Shown: piece after piece, positions 44,253-55,540 of the stretch
How positions within the stretch are numbered: position 1 is the stretch's first letter
Layout of the letters: each line of letters begins with the position of its first letter
DNA from: Ilyonectria destructans
Lineage: Eukaryota > Ascomycota > Sordariomycetes > Hypocreales > Nectriaceae
Reading direction: 5' to 3'
DNA length: 64,000 nt
NCBI GenBank assembly: GCA_020740775.1
Contig: JAHEWK010000004.1
Coordinates: 620,001-684,000, forward strand
Translations under genes and position numbers: made by a program
Notes under the pieces: model-generated
Databases searched by the model: none
The model's input: only the letters and a program-made list of their open reading frames with translations
What the model was told of the DNA's origin: nothing

Positions 44253-45730
44253 CTACTCCGGCTTTCGACCCCAAACAGCCTTCAACCGAATGTAGGTATG
44301 GATATTGAGGTTGCGGACTTCCCGTCGGAAGTGAGCAATGTAGACCTGGACCTCCTCCACTGACCACCCAAGCGTACTGGTGACAAATGTGATGAATCCT
44401 TCCGTGTCTTGTGTGGCGAAGAGCGAGCAAAACTGTCCAACCTCTTTATACTTGGGATCCTTAGCCCAAGGACTCAAGGGACACTGGACATATGTGAGCA
44501 AATAATTCAGAAGGTTGGCCGGGAGGGAATGATTACGAACCTTGAATTCCCATTCCTGGATGTCGACAAAGCCAGCTTCTTCCATGGCCTTCCTTTGAAG
44601 TCCTTCCTCAATAACTGTAAAGGTTCGACCAATAACCTTAGAAGCTTCAATAAAGGTTGGCCCCCAACGAGCACACGCCGAATCGGGTTTCATGGTCCCG
44701 TCATCGCTTTCAATATTGGGCGTGGTTTCGAACGTCTCGAGGTAACCACCCGGCTTGATGGCCTTGAAAGCCTCTTTGAAGAGTTCTGTCCAGTCCGGAA
44801 TACATCCAATGAGGTATCTCATGTGAACATAGTCAAACAGTCCGGGTGTGAACGTCCATTCTTGTGTGGCATCCTCAATTTCGCTATAGTTGTGAGAAGG
44901 TGATATAGTCGACTTGAGAATTTAAACAACTTACAACTTGACGTTTGGTGGGATCCAGGAAGGCTGAATGGGCGAGATGTCCGTTCCGACAACCTGGCAG
45001 CTGGGATATTCATCCGCGAAGTCACTGTGAGAGTGTGTTAGCTTGATGCGGAGCAAGGAAACCTTAGTAAACATACACGGCCCAAATGCCTAATTAGATG
45101 TCATGAATGGTCAGCGAATCCTAGGTTAATGTTTGAGAATGGGCCATACCAGTTCCGCAGCCAATGTCGAGCACATTCTAGTACAAGCCGGTTAGTATGC
45201 TATCAATCCATATCAGGTAGAACGTACTTGAATGTCTTTTGCAAGAGGGGCAAAATGCAATCTCCCATCCTGGGCAAGCGTGAACATGTGATGTCTACAT
45301 GCTGGTTAGGAAATTATCCTGGAGTTGCAATGGCTGGCTCACGCTATGTCCATTGCTTCACTTTGAGCCTCATCGTTAGATCCCCTACGCAGCATCAAGA
45401 TCAGTAGACTGTCGCATGGTAAAGTAACACATGAGTGACGGATTTCATCGAAGCCTCTTACCAATACACTGCATTTCCCCTGTCGCTATGGAACGTTCTG
45501 CCATTAATAGTCCTGTAATGGAGGATACTGGATGTGATAGAAGCAGTAGAGCTCTCGCCTTCTGCCCCTAGGGCCGAATCTGAATCCTCATCTTCAGGCA
45601 AATTGTCGTCGGCTTCGATAGTATGCTCCTGGGGGGGAGGCGAAGGCGTCTTGGGACTGCTGCCACGCTGCCTTGGACTGCTTGCTTGCCTGGGGCCGCT
45701 TCCCTGCGATCTCGGACTGGTTCCAGGCAT
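44253..45730 (-). CDS. SAM-dependent methyltransferase, LaeA/UMTA-like
   Basis: Seven exons (45730-45462, 45384-45343, 45294-45228, 45177-45150, 45089-45077, 45024-44935, 44883-44253) give 379 residues. The N-terminal 85 residues are Ser/Pro/acid-rich. The SAM-binding motif [21 protein letters not shown], starts at residue 128 and is built from three exons, one of only 13 nt. It is followed by [17 protein letters not shown] and a post-motif [10 protein letters not shown]. This is the layout of LaeA-related fungal methyltransferases; the velvet-associated global regulator is one member, but many paralogues such as this one have unknown substrates. All phases agree. The high density of small introns and the accessory surroundings suggest a lineage-expanded paralogue and not laeA itself. 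Confidence 0.9.
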
Positions 45731-47039
45731 GACGGCGACGGTTTGACTGAAATGCAGTGTGCATAGGACAGATGCGAACGGCTCAAAGAGGGGGTTGAGG
45801 GGTTTAACTTAAGGGACTCGCGGCCCTGACATGGGGGATACGAAGCGAATGCAACCTTTGTTGTCAATTTTTGATTGGACAGGATTGTCACCTGTTGTGT
45901 GAGCAGGGGTTATAGTGGTGCGAGAAGAGTTCTTCAGGTAGCCAGTGACAGCCAGGGATCCAGTATGTCATATATGACAAGATGATCTGTATTGTTGACA
46001 AGTGTTATATAATTGGGCTCTTGGCAGTTGACAGGCAATGGAGTGGAGCAACCGGGCACGCTTATCAGAAAGCTGAATATATAGAATAGGCCTAGTGAAT
46101 GACCTTCTCGGTTTAGATGTATGGGGCACTAATTAGCATGATGTCATTAAAAGAATGACCTACCCTCGATAAGTGTCATTGACAGAAAACCATTATTAAA
46201 CACCATCATCAGATACAGTGGGAAGCACAAAGTCCTAACCAAAAGGATTGTACTGGGTTATACACCGCTAATCTGCATGAGGATATAATATATTGCCATC
46301 TTAAGGGTTAGGGTTAAAGTGAATATAAAGATCTTAAGCTGGATCCGAAAGTAAATAAAAGGGCTTAGTGTATATAAAGTGATGAAATATATACTTTATC
46401 TTTTTCTTAGATTAAATATAACTTTTGTTATAATTTTATTCTACTATTTGGTTTTTTTAGCTTTACTCAATATCATCAGATAGATCAAAGCCATGCAGTA
46501 TTCTCAAACAGTAGAGATAACAGTAAGTGCTACACCCAGCACCAGAAGAAACAGTAGCTGAACAATAAGGTATTTCATTCTACTATTAAAATAGAGTACA
46601 GAGTAAAGCGATAAAGTGCGCTAGCTATATTAAGTAAGCAAGCAATGCAGTACATTATTTTGGATCAGGACTTTATGCTTCCCACTGTACGATCCATCTT
46701 CTACGGCACATTATCCTTCTCGGTCATTTTCCCTCTATTGAATCTGTTCCTCTTTCCCTCTGCCGATCCTTGTATCTAGTGCCCCGTCCCAGAGTCCCTC
46801 CGGCTCTGGCCACCTAGCATCTTTTCAAATCCAGGACCTCAACACCTGGCTGGTAGGTGGAACAGAAGCCACACAATGGCTGGAAGGGGTATCTGGTAAT
46901 TTATGAGAAACCCTATCTTCAACTGATGGCTGCGCCTGATCAGACGAGCTTAAATTGATAAAGTTGAGTCTCGCAGCTAGAACCCTGTCCTGAGTATAAG
47001 GTGCCCCGTGTTCCCTCTTCTGAAAGAGTCAATTCCTTC
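45731..47039. other. AT-rich island with telomere-like motif
   Basis: Between about 45,960 and 46,680 the DNA is strongly AT-rich with no coding capacity, as in repeat DNA hit by repeat-induced point mutation. A short gggttagggtta run occurs at about 46,306-46,317. No gene is supported. Confidence 0.45.
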
Positions 47040-48664
47040 GATCTCTTCCACCCAAGTGCCCTACCAACACGGCTGTCCATATTCACACCCTCCCGCCGGA
47101 GTTGTTAGTCATGATCATGTCATTTTCCGAGTCACTAGATGATCTCTAGTCACTGATCCAAGCATCTCCCGCCGTTCTGGCTTGCTTCAATGCGAACAGA
47201 CAACGTCTTCTCTGACCCCATATACCTAGTCTGACTGCTTCTTCGGAGGCGACGTCCCCGTTCAGCCCTCTTGACCGTTCACCTTCGGTATATTCGGAGT
47301 TGGTGGCCTTCTGGCGGCAGTATCGAGAACTTGCAGCACCATATTAAATCAGTTCTGTAAACCTCCTTGCCCTTGGAAAAGGTCAAAGCACGTTGGCCTA
47401 CCAGGATCCCTATTCTTTCTGTCCTTTTGGAACTGGTGCTCGAGGTAGACTGGATTATATCTGAGTACTCATCTCAGGCATGGGAAAAGATGCAAGATAG
47501 TCTCGAGACTCGAGATCGCCGATGGATTCTTGAACCATTCCCGAGAAAGCCCCTGAAGCTCCTTATCATAGAGCGACGCCAATTTCAGGACGCACTCTTT
47601 CGCTATGAGAGCTATTGTCAAGTCTTCTTCCGCAACCAGGACTTCCTTTTCGAAGGAGACGAGACTCTCTGTTCGTTCTTGGTGTCTCAGTCGCCTTGTC
47701 TGAACATGTTATATGCACCTACCATGGCAAAGAGGTTCTAACTATTGTTCACTACATCTACGACTAACACTGCTCGATGGTGCGCAATGTGGTAAACAGC
47801 CTCGGTTCTCTGGCTATCCCACCGCCCGACCGGACTGAAGTCGCCGAGGCTACAGGTATCAAACGGGCTGCGAGGAGACCTCTCGGCAACGACACTCTGT
47901 TCCAACTTCACATTTGTCGATTCAGGCACCGTTCGACACTAGAAACACACAACTACGTCCATTATCTCACTTCTTAAGGTTTTGGCATGCTCCTGGCTTT
48001 GCAAAGCATGAACATTCATCCTCAACGAGATTTCACTTTGGCGACATTCTTCCAGGTTTCTCAGAGTGGAAATCCGGTCGTCTTACTGGTGAATCACGTA
48101 GATGGATATCGAGCGGGCATTGTTGGATGCGATAGGTGGATGCCATGAGTTCATTCTGAGTACAATATTCGCGATATGTGGCAACTTGCCAACTACTTCT
48201 GGTCGCCGGAGCGTCTCAGTATTGGCAGCCAGGCCGTAGATACTCTCGATTGACTCCCCTGGCAGAGGCGTTTTAAGGCGCGTTGTCAGAACGGTATTTG
48301 CATTAGTATGGGCTTGCAAGCGACTGGCGACGTGAGCTGGGACTGGGGCATCGAAGAGGGCCGCCACCTCCACGACGTCCGCTTTCAAAGGTATGTCGAG
48401 ATGGCCACGAGCCACCTCGTTTACATCAACTACCTGCTCGCCATGCTCTGGGTGCACCTGGCCTGGTGGTTGCACAAGAACATCCGCAGCGGCAACGTCG
48501 TCTTCTGCGCCGAGGAGCTCGGGAGTCTCGTCCCTCGCATAGGAGAGATCTACACGGATGCCGTGAGGGTCTGTCTGAAGGGGCTGAAGAGAGACAATGG
48601 ACGCAGCTTCCAGGAGACGTTTTTTGACAAGGTCGTCAAGAAGATGGATTTGTGCATAGCCTGA
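47040..48664 (+). pseudogene. Decayed F-box-type hypothetical gene
   Basis: Frame 47,087 onward reads TLPPELLVMIMSFSESLDDL, an F-box-like helix pair, then a TAG, then SLIQASPAVLACFNANRQRLL and another stop. Fragments of one long protein continue in changing frames. One runs at 47,367-47,741 (RRQFQDALFRYESYCQVFF). Another at about 47,980-48,260 includes ATFFQVSQSG and MWQLANYFWSPERL. The last is 48,308-48,664, with VSWDWGIEEGRHLHDVRF and a natural stop. This order matches a common family of fungal F-box proteins of about 500 residues. Several stops and at least two frame changes show that it is dead. The family would act as an SCF-ligase adaptor. Confidence 0.6.
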
Positions 48665-49117
48665 TCAGACAGCAATTAACGGATTAATAGCTCAAGCCTG
48701 ACCATCCCTATGCGAACTCGGTTATTTAGGGGATGTCAATGTGCCTGTATCTATAGAGGCAGACAATGAGCCACTCACCACTGCTTTGAGTGCCATCAGC
48801 TGGCAAGGAATGCCCCGTGAAGATCCTGTCAGGCGGACGAATATTAGTCAGTCTAGGCCGTACACTCGCGGAGGTCTCCCTGAGCATGCTCTAAACTCCT
48901 ACATAGAGCTAAGATAAGCTTACTGAAGTTCCTAATCACCTCCACTTCCCACACTCACAAGTCTTCGGAATTTTGCAAGCTCCGGTCACCGGTTCTTGCG
49001 CCAAAATGGGTTCAACTGGCTACGAATTCAAAGCCATTGCGATTACCTTACATGGAAGTACGAATTGTTATTCATCCCGTCTCAAACCCCAGAAAGACTA
49101 AAACAAGAACATGGAGC
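48665..49117. other. Intergenic
   Basis: Short stretch between the F-box relic and the Hsp70-like gene; no gene seen. Confidence 0.4.
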
Positions 49118-51352
49118 CTACTCAAAACGGACATTAGCGTTCTTCCTTCCGAGGTTCCTCCCATCAATGGACACGGCAAACTCCATACTTGCTCCAGAAG
49201 GAACCATTTTGACGCTATACTCCATCTTTTTCATCTTCTCACCGGCTGAGTTCTCATAATCTGCTAATGCCTGGAACGGGATATCGAGGGAACACTCAAT
49301 TGTGCTCAAGTGGTTCACACTTGAGATCTTCCGACTGGGAGGTTCCGCATCTGCACATTGGTAAATAATTTCCTCCCAAGTGCCGCCAAAGTCTTTTCTG
49401 AAGAGCCGGTAATACTCCTTCGTCACCGGATCTTTCTTTGAGACATTTTCTCCCTAGATAAGGTGTAAGCACAGCTTCTAGCAACTGGGGAATACGAGTA
49501 CCAACCCTCTTCAAGAACCATGCCATCTGGTTGTCCGCCCTCCATTCGCATTGGTCTGGGCTCCAAACCTTGTCTTCCTTGAGATGCTGATTAAAATCAA
49601 ATTTGTCACGATACCTGACGCCGTAGCTCGCCCTTGATACAGTGGATGTTACGCGAATAGGTGCCACAATGTTGGCTACACCTTCGTTGCCGTTGGCTCC
49701 GGTGACCTTGCCGTCCAGGAAGCCCTTGTATACAGCACCACGACAGATTGCAGTGCGCCTGACGAATCGATGGTAAGCATATTTACATAGAAGGGATCAT
49801 GAAGTGAGGTGCATACGGCTTTATCCCCTCGGATTGCAGGATGCTAATACCTGCTGGTTTATGTCGGCTCTGCAAGTGAGTGTAAAGATATGGGCTTGCG
49901 CCGAAACCCCCAACGAGGATTATTGCCTAAGGTTCTTCAGTCGAGATCAAGATTTTCCAAGTAATTCAATCTCACCGTTACGGATAGGCCTTGATCCTTT
50001 GCCTTGTGAATTTGCGCATCGATCAATTTGTCAATGTCGTCGAAAACTCCAGTGAAGGCACCCTCGATTTGTGGCCTATTATAGCACAAATCAGACAAAT
50101 AATTCAGACATATCAAAGGAGTCCGCATATGTACCCGTTGAAATGTATCCGGCCTTTTTTTATGAACGGCTCTCTGCTCATGTCCTCAAGGGACTGTTTC
50201 CTAAACGCCTCGGCCGGAATGGAAACGATGTATTCTTTTCTGGCGTTTGTCGGTTTGAACTGCGGTTTGATCGACTGTTCCCATTCCCCCCTCATGATGT
50301 CTTTGATACTTGCCCTACTGAGTTGGTCCCACCCACGACCTAGCCGGCTTTTGACTATGCGCTCAAAAACTTCATCAATGAAAATGCCACCACAGAGGCC
50401 ACCTAAATTTTGAAAGGTGTTAGTCATTTTGGAAAAGGATCTTGACATAACTCAACTAACCTGTCCCTTCCACTGCTTCGTCCATGTGGATTGGATTTGT
50501 TGAGTTGATTTTGTAGCTAATAAGATCCTGATCCTCTTAGTAACGTTTCATAATCGGATCTTGAGCACACTTACAACCGTGCCTCCTCCAGCGTCGCAGA
50601 CGAGATACACATCTCCTCTCTTGACATTCTTACTTTTATTTGGCTCACACAGGGTCGCTAAAGCAGCTGCTTCGGGTTCAGGCGCAAAGGTCAAATTGGT
50701 TGGTCCAGCACGTCGACGATCCAGTATTCCCGACTTTTTGGCGGCTTCCTGCATCTGCTGTCGTGCGTAATCCTTCCATATGGCAGGGACCGTAATGACA
50801 ACGTGAAATTGAAGAGCGTCTAGAACATTCAGACCACGATCCCTGGAGATCGTGTCCATGATATGCTTCCACAGCATCCGCAGGTAATCAGAGATCAGAT
50901 CCATTGCAGTCTTCCCGTTTTCCTTCATCATCTTGCGGGCGCGAAGAAGAAACTCGGAGGATCGCAGCTCAGGAGATATATCCTCCTCTTTCAGAAGGAG
51001 AAGCTTGAACCAACGGATTGGGTCTACATCGCTGTCCATTTCGTATCCCCACATAATCTGGTCATGCTCGTAGTACAGCTCAGTCGGAGCCTTGCCTTCC
51101 TCTCGACCGTTGCCGGGCCAAGTAGTGATCACATTGATTTGCTCGCTTTCAAAGTCGACCTTCGTGGCCCATGCAACCCCAGAGTACCTAGTGATAGCGA
51201 ATAAGCAAATCAATCAATATGCTAGTTTTGATGAACACTCACGTAGTCCCAAAGTCAATTCCAATAATCAAAAGATCGTCATCCTCCCCCAGCTCGGAGT
51301 CAGACTCAGACTCAAATGGAAACAATTTCGGCCGATAACTGAGTTCGGTCAT
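49118..51352 (-). CDS. Hsp70-like ATPase, divergent fungal family
   Basis: Eight exons (51352-51243, 51187-50575, 50533-50461, 50402-50135, 50075-49976, 49926-49817, 49758-49506, 49453-49118) give 620 residues. The actin-like ATPase core shows phosphate 1 IDFGTTYSG (32-40), phosphate 2 LVCDAGGGTVD (about 232-242) and the adenosine motif AIILVGGFGASPYL (389-402). The classical Hsp70 peptide-binding domain and EEVD tail are missing; the C-terminal 180 residues are unlike canonical chaperones. Such Hsp70-related ATPases are expanded in filamentous fungi and have no settled function. Intron 2 is only 41 bp (50574-50534). It is divergent from a coiled-coil gene across 1.4 kb of diverged direct repeats. 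Confidence 0.87.
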
Positions 51353-52741
51353 GTTCGGTATCTTGGTAAAGGTGGTGGTGACTGCGACTTTGAAGAAGCG
51401 GTATTTTGAGCGTAGTTCAAGTCTGGTATCTTTCGAACCGTGAGTTGAATAAGGTATTATGTATGTCTAGATGGCCACGAAGGTGGACCATAGATGGAAA
51501 TTAATGGTCTTAAATGGAAAGTAATGAATTCATGAGTCCTCACCCGCCAAACGAGCCAACAAACAAGAATGCACTAGATCGCCATATTCGTTCCAGACTG
51601 ATCCCTTAACCGCACCAGACACGCTATCAAAGTATATTAGCTCAGCTCTTGTCTTTCGCTCAAGCCATCTCGGAAGCTTCCGGGATGCCTTTGATGAGGC
51701 CACGAATAGGAGGCCAAAAATGAAAACAGTGGCACGGCTAGTTGTCTCGAGTGGACCACAAATAAGCAGCCACTTTTAACCACATTCCCAAGATGGCAAC
51801 AAATCACCTGAGATGTCATTTCAGCTGGGAAGGAGGGCTGATTCTTAGAGGCATTTATCTCTCCAAGGTCAAGTTAGAATAAGGCCATTTCTGACACATT
51901 ATGGGACCAAGTGCGCTTCGGGAACCAAAAAGCAACATCGCTGTGTAGCGTTATGGCATGTTGTCTCAAGCTAATCACAGCTGGCAAGCCACTTCAAAAG
52001 CCGACCCAAGATTGAGAGACTAGGATATCCTTTGATCCGGCGGCCCTAGCCGGGGCCGTATGCCTAGCAACAATTGTATTTCGTATTGGAAAACAAGGTT
52101 AATTCTTAAAGGAATTTATGACTTAAAGGTAAACTTAGAGTAAATTTAGCTCTAACTTATTACAGAACAAAGTGCACATGGGGAATAAAAAAGTAACACC
52201 GGTATGGCCCTAGGCCTTGCTGTCTCAAGTTGACCACAGCTGGCAAGCCACGTCATAAACCTTCCTAAGAATGCCGCGAATCAGACATCAAGATGCCCCA
52301 CAGGGCTGTATCATATCTCAGATTAATAAAAGGAGTCGAGTCAAGGCACAGCCAAAACAAGTTCAGCTGTGGACCTTTTGCGGAACACGCGGCACATGAT
52401 GCACCAGCTAAGTGATATGGTGGCGGTAGGAGTTTTATCAAAGGATAATACGACGAGTCAGACCTGAAAGCAACACCCTGATGTAGATTGCCCATTCACT
52501 ATGCCGTTGAATTACCCTCGATACTTTGTTATGACCAAAATCGCCCAGGCTTACACCGCAACCAAAAATTCTCCCCTCTATTGCACGACGGGCGACTACC
52601 GACGTACATCTGTAAGGATATCTCTATTCACCATTTTCCCCCATAGAGCACGAGCTACCGGGATTTAAGTATGTCTTCTTTATATTGTTGACCATTGACT
52701 TGAGCCCGGACTAAATCTAGTTTGCAAAGCAAGTGCCGCTC
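51353..52741. other. Divergent intergenic region with direct repeats
   Basis: About 1.4 kb between two divergent starts. Most of it is made of the repeat copies listed separately; no gene. Confidence 0.5.
51743..52276. repeat. Diverged direct repeat, period about 260 bp
   Basis: Copy A (about 51,836-52,020) and copy B (about 52,096-52,276) share a left block (attcttaragg..atttat) and a right block (tgtctcaag..cacagctggcaagccac) at a constant offset of 259-261 bp. A third, shorter copy of the right block lies at about 51,743-51,795. Many differences between copies are C/T or G/A changes. Confidence 0.65.
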
Positions 52742-54084
52742 ATGCCTACAATCCTAACTCACGACCCGTTCGACAGCGATACCACGATGTGCGACACAGG
52801 CGGCGCTGTGATCAATGACGATCAAGCAGGTACCCATGGTCTAGAACCTGCGCCGGCCTCTCTACCATCCGACGGGGATGACCGATTTCTCTCAGAGCCA
52901 TCTTCTACTCCTGTTGGAATGGAGCATTTCGCGCAGTTAGAGCAGCTCAAGAATGCGCTCCATGAAGAGATTGCGCGTCGGGAAGAGGCAGAAAGCAAGG
53001 TGAAGGACTTGGATAATGCTTTGGCCGAGAAGGAGGCGGAACGGATAGACGTCCGAAAATCTTGGAAGAAAGCGGCATTAGAGGTTGATAAACTTCGAAA
53101 AACAGGTCAAGGATTCTACAAACTGACAGACGAATATCTGGTAGACCTCGTTACGCAGCTGAGATACACTATTCGAGATTTTGCTCTACAATATTTCGAC
53201 GGGAATCTCCACGACGCGACGGGAGTAGAGCCCCCGGTAAGGGTTACACGCTTTTCTCGGATCCGTGACGAAATTTATAGGGATCGTTCCCTCTCCCGCG
53301 ACCAAAGTTTATCCAACCCTTCGCGCAAAATATATCTCGAATACCTGGAACAAACCACCCCGGTCGAATGTTCATACAAGCACTATCTGAGATCTGGGAA
53401 ATTCTACAAAATTATCCAGGCCTTTTTGTGGAATGTCCTCGACGGCAAAATCCTCGGCGAGTTTCTCTGGATGAATAGAAAGACCGCAGTAGACTTTTGG
53501 AACCTGAGGCGTTTATTGAGCCCAGGCAAGTAATGCTATTAGATATTATTGTTCTACCATCGCTAACATTGGCTTTAATAGAGAACCAATTCGACTCAAC
53601 CGGCAGCGGCCGTCCAGATCCGGAGGCTGAACGCAAGTTCCAAATGTGGAGTGCAACCACAACGGGATTGATTTTGGACGCGGTGGTGGTGAACTCCAAG
53701 AAAGAACACGACGACCTCTTGACTTTGGAGGATAAGAAGGCGCGTATTGTCGGGAATATCAGGGAGACCATTGGCCACTGGTCAAACCCCGACAATGGCG
53801 GCTTTAACGAGCAGCTTTCCGCAATTCTAGACAAAGCACTGGTACTTGACCAGGAGATCAGCAGACAGGTTTCTAAAGTAGAATGGACGTTTGACTGGGA
53901 CCATTCCGCAACTAATGAGTTCGACCCCGACAACATGGATTTGGAGAAGGGGGATACGATTTCGCACGAGGGCGCAGAAGTGCGGTTTGTGGTCGCTCCT
54001 GGTGTGCTGAAACGTGGCAAGTCTACTGGGGAGGGTTTCAGGAAGGCGATGTGTCTTCTCAGGCCGATGGTGCACTGTGATTGA
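52742..54084 (+). CDS. Coiled-coil protein, function unknown
   Basis: Two exons (52742-53525, 53582-54084) give 428 residues. An acidic, Ser/Pro-rich N terminus is followed by a predicted coiled coil at about 65-125 (LEQLKNALHEEIARREEAE onward). A globular region then shows FYKLTDEYLVDLVTQLRYTIRDFA and, later, YLRSGKFYKIIQAFLWNVLDG. I recognise no named domain; the pattern is common in fungal hypothetical proteins. The intron uses a GC donor (AG|GCAAGT) with branch gctaac and acceptor TAG; the GT three bases later gives a frame that stops. It ends 46 bp from the stop of the convergent acetyltransferase gene. Confidence 0.7.
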
Positions 54085-54130
54085 TAGCTGGCAGGGATAC
54101 ATGGAAACGTTTCATTTTGTGCTTAACATC

Positions 54131-55540
54131 CTATCCGATGTATCTTCCATACTTGGTAAATTCCTCATCATTCTTCAATCTCTCCATGTCTTCCTCTCTC
54201 AAAGAAATACCAAGACTAATTTCGCCGTCCGGCGCCTTGGGCATCAAATACATGAGGCACTCATATGGGTCAAACCGCGGTCGCTTTACAGATTCCGGTT
54301 TCCCAAGACCAAGATTGAAGTCAAGGTCATAACAGCTGACTTTGGCCCAGGAGCTGAGCATAACGTCAGCCGCCGGATCCACCGTCGCCGCAAAGTTGAA
54401 GTCGGACTTGTCGGGCAAGGCATTGACGTATGTTACCAGTGCGCGTGTACGTTGAAGCATTTCTGAATGGTCCAACTGTGAGCGGAGCTTCGATGCCACA
54501 GCGCCTAGCGGCTCGTCTACGAGTTGTTGAAACGTGCTCTTGTTGTAGGTCATATTCTGCAGCAATCCTGGATAGCCCTTGGGAGCGCCCACAAAGCCCC
54601 GTGCATCCACCGCACGGGCAAACTTGGTCTCGTCTGTGGGGTTGAGGCGAGGGAGACGCGCCCGAGTAACGGATTGCCAGATGAAGGCACTAAGGGCATC
54701 GTCAGTGGAGATGAAGTTCGTAGATGCATCCCTTGACCTTTCCGCGCATGACTTCAGAGCGGATAGTGATTCCGGGCTGAAAGAGAAGTAGGCCCAGGTA
54801 GCTTTCGGAGGAGCAGGTGGTGGTTCAGGTTTGCTGTCCGAGGGCGACGCCTGTGGAGGTCGAACTATTTGATTGGCAAGTTCTTTGTCAGGGTCGAAAG
54901 AGTCGTCCAGGAGGGGAACGACAGTCTTGCGAGGAAAGTTGCCAGTAGCTAGCTCTTCCTCCGTGAATGATTCACCCTTACAGGCCTTGGAGAGGAGTCG
55001 GATCACTTCGCCCTGGCCGGTCATGTCCATGGTGGCGTGTTGTGCATTCACTGTAAGAATGAAGCCGCCGTCGATGAGGTTGGCTTGCAGGATTAATACA
55101 GGTTCTGGGTCTGTCGGGTTGTAGTCGGGGCCTCCGGGTAGCGTCCTTCGAGGTGCAATGACGTCCTCATCGAGCATGCTAATGGGGAAGCCTGAATCCC
55201 TGAGACCCTTCATAGTTGGCGCTGAGGGATCATCTCGTAGATCCTTGACAACTAAGCGGGGCGTCTTGTCCAGCGCCGTGATCTTAAAGACGCCCGAATT
55301 GCCTTCACTTGCACCCTCGTTGACCACTTGCCCGGCAACCCAGGGGAAGCTCTCAGCGAGACGCTCCAGACCTTTTTCTAGTGTGCTGATAAAGGTGGGA
55401 TAGGCTGAGGAATCGGAGAGAGGGAAGCAGAAGCTGATTTGTGTGTAGATCCTGAGGAAAGGCTGCTGGCCAAGGATATCTAGATCGACCCCCAGCGCAC
55501 TGCCAGCCGTTGATGTTGTGCTTGTTGTGTTTGCAACCAT
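54131..55540 (-). CDS. Trichothecene 3-O-acetyltransferase-like (TRI101 family) acetyltransferase
   Basis: A single exon of 469 residues. It is a BAHD-type acyltransferase with the catalytic HxxxD at His168-Asp172 (HATMD) and the structural DFxxG-like motif DFNLG at 407-411. Several stretches (FPWVAGQV, VVKDLRDDPSAPT, LSKAC, STDDALSAFIW, LLQNMTY, VMLSSWAKV) agree with the TRI101/TRI201 group, which acetylates the C-3 hydroxyl of trichothecenes in the cytosol as a biosynthetic and self-protection step. A near-neutral difference is Thr in place of the usual small residue in HxxxD. No other trichothecene gene is in the window. TRI101 homologues also occur alone in species that do not make trichothecenes, so the natural substrate is uncertain. 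Confidence 0.87.
   Translation of the reverse strand: MVANTTSTTSTAGSALGVDLDILGQQPFLRIYTQISFCFPLSDSSAYPTFISTLEKGLERLAESFPWVAGQVVNEGASEGNSGVFKITALDKTPRLVVKDLRDDPSAPTMKGLRDSGFPISMLDEDVIAPRRTLPGGPDYNPTDPEPVLILQANLIDGGFILTVNAQHATMDMTGQGEVIRLLSKACKGESFTEEELATGNFPRKTVVPLLDDSFDPDKELANQIVRPPQASPSDSKPEPPPAPPKATWAYFSFSPESLSALKSCAERSRDASTNFISTDDALSAFIWQSVTRARLPRLNPTDETKFARAVDARGFVGAPKGYPGLLQNMTYNKSTFQQLVDEPLGAVASKLRSQLDHSEMLQRTRALVTYVNALPDKSDFNFAATVDPAADVMLSSWAKVSCYDLDFNLGLGKPESVKRPRFDPYECLMYLMPKAPDGEISLGISLREEDMERLKNDEEFTKYGRYIG

Noticed and set aside
36168..45730. Secondary-metabolite gene cluster (MFS, Zn2Cys6, LaeA-like methyltransferase)
   Set aside because: No polyketide synthase, NRPS, terpene cyclase, P450 or other core enzyme is present; gaps contain relics.
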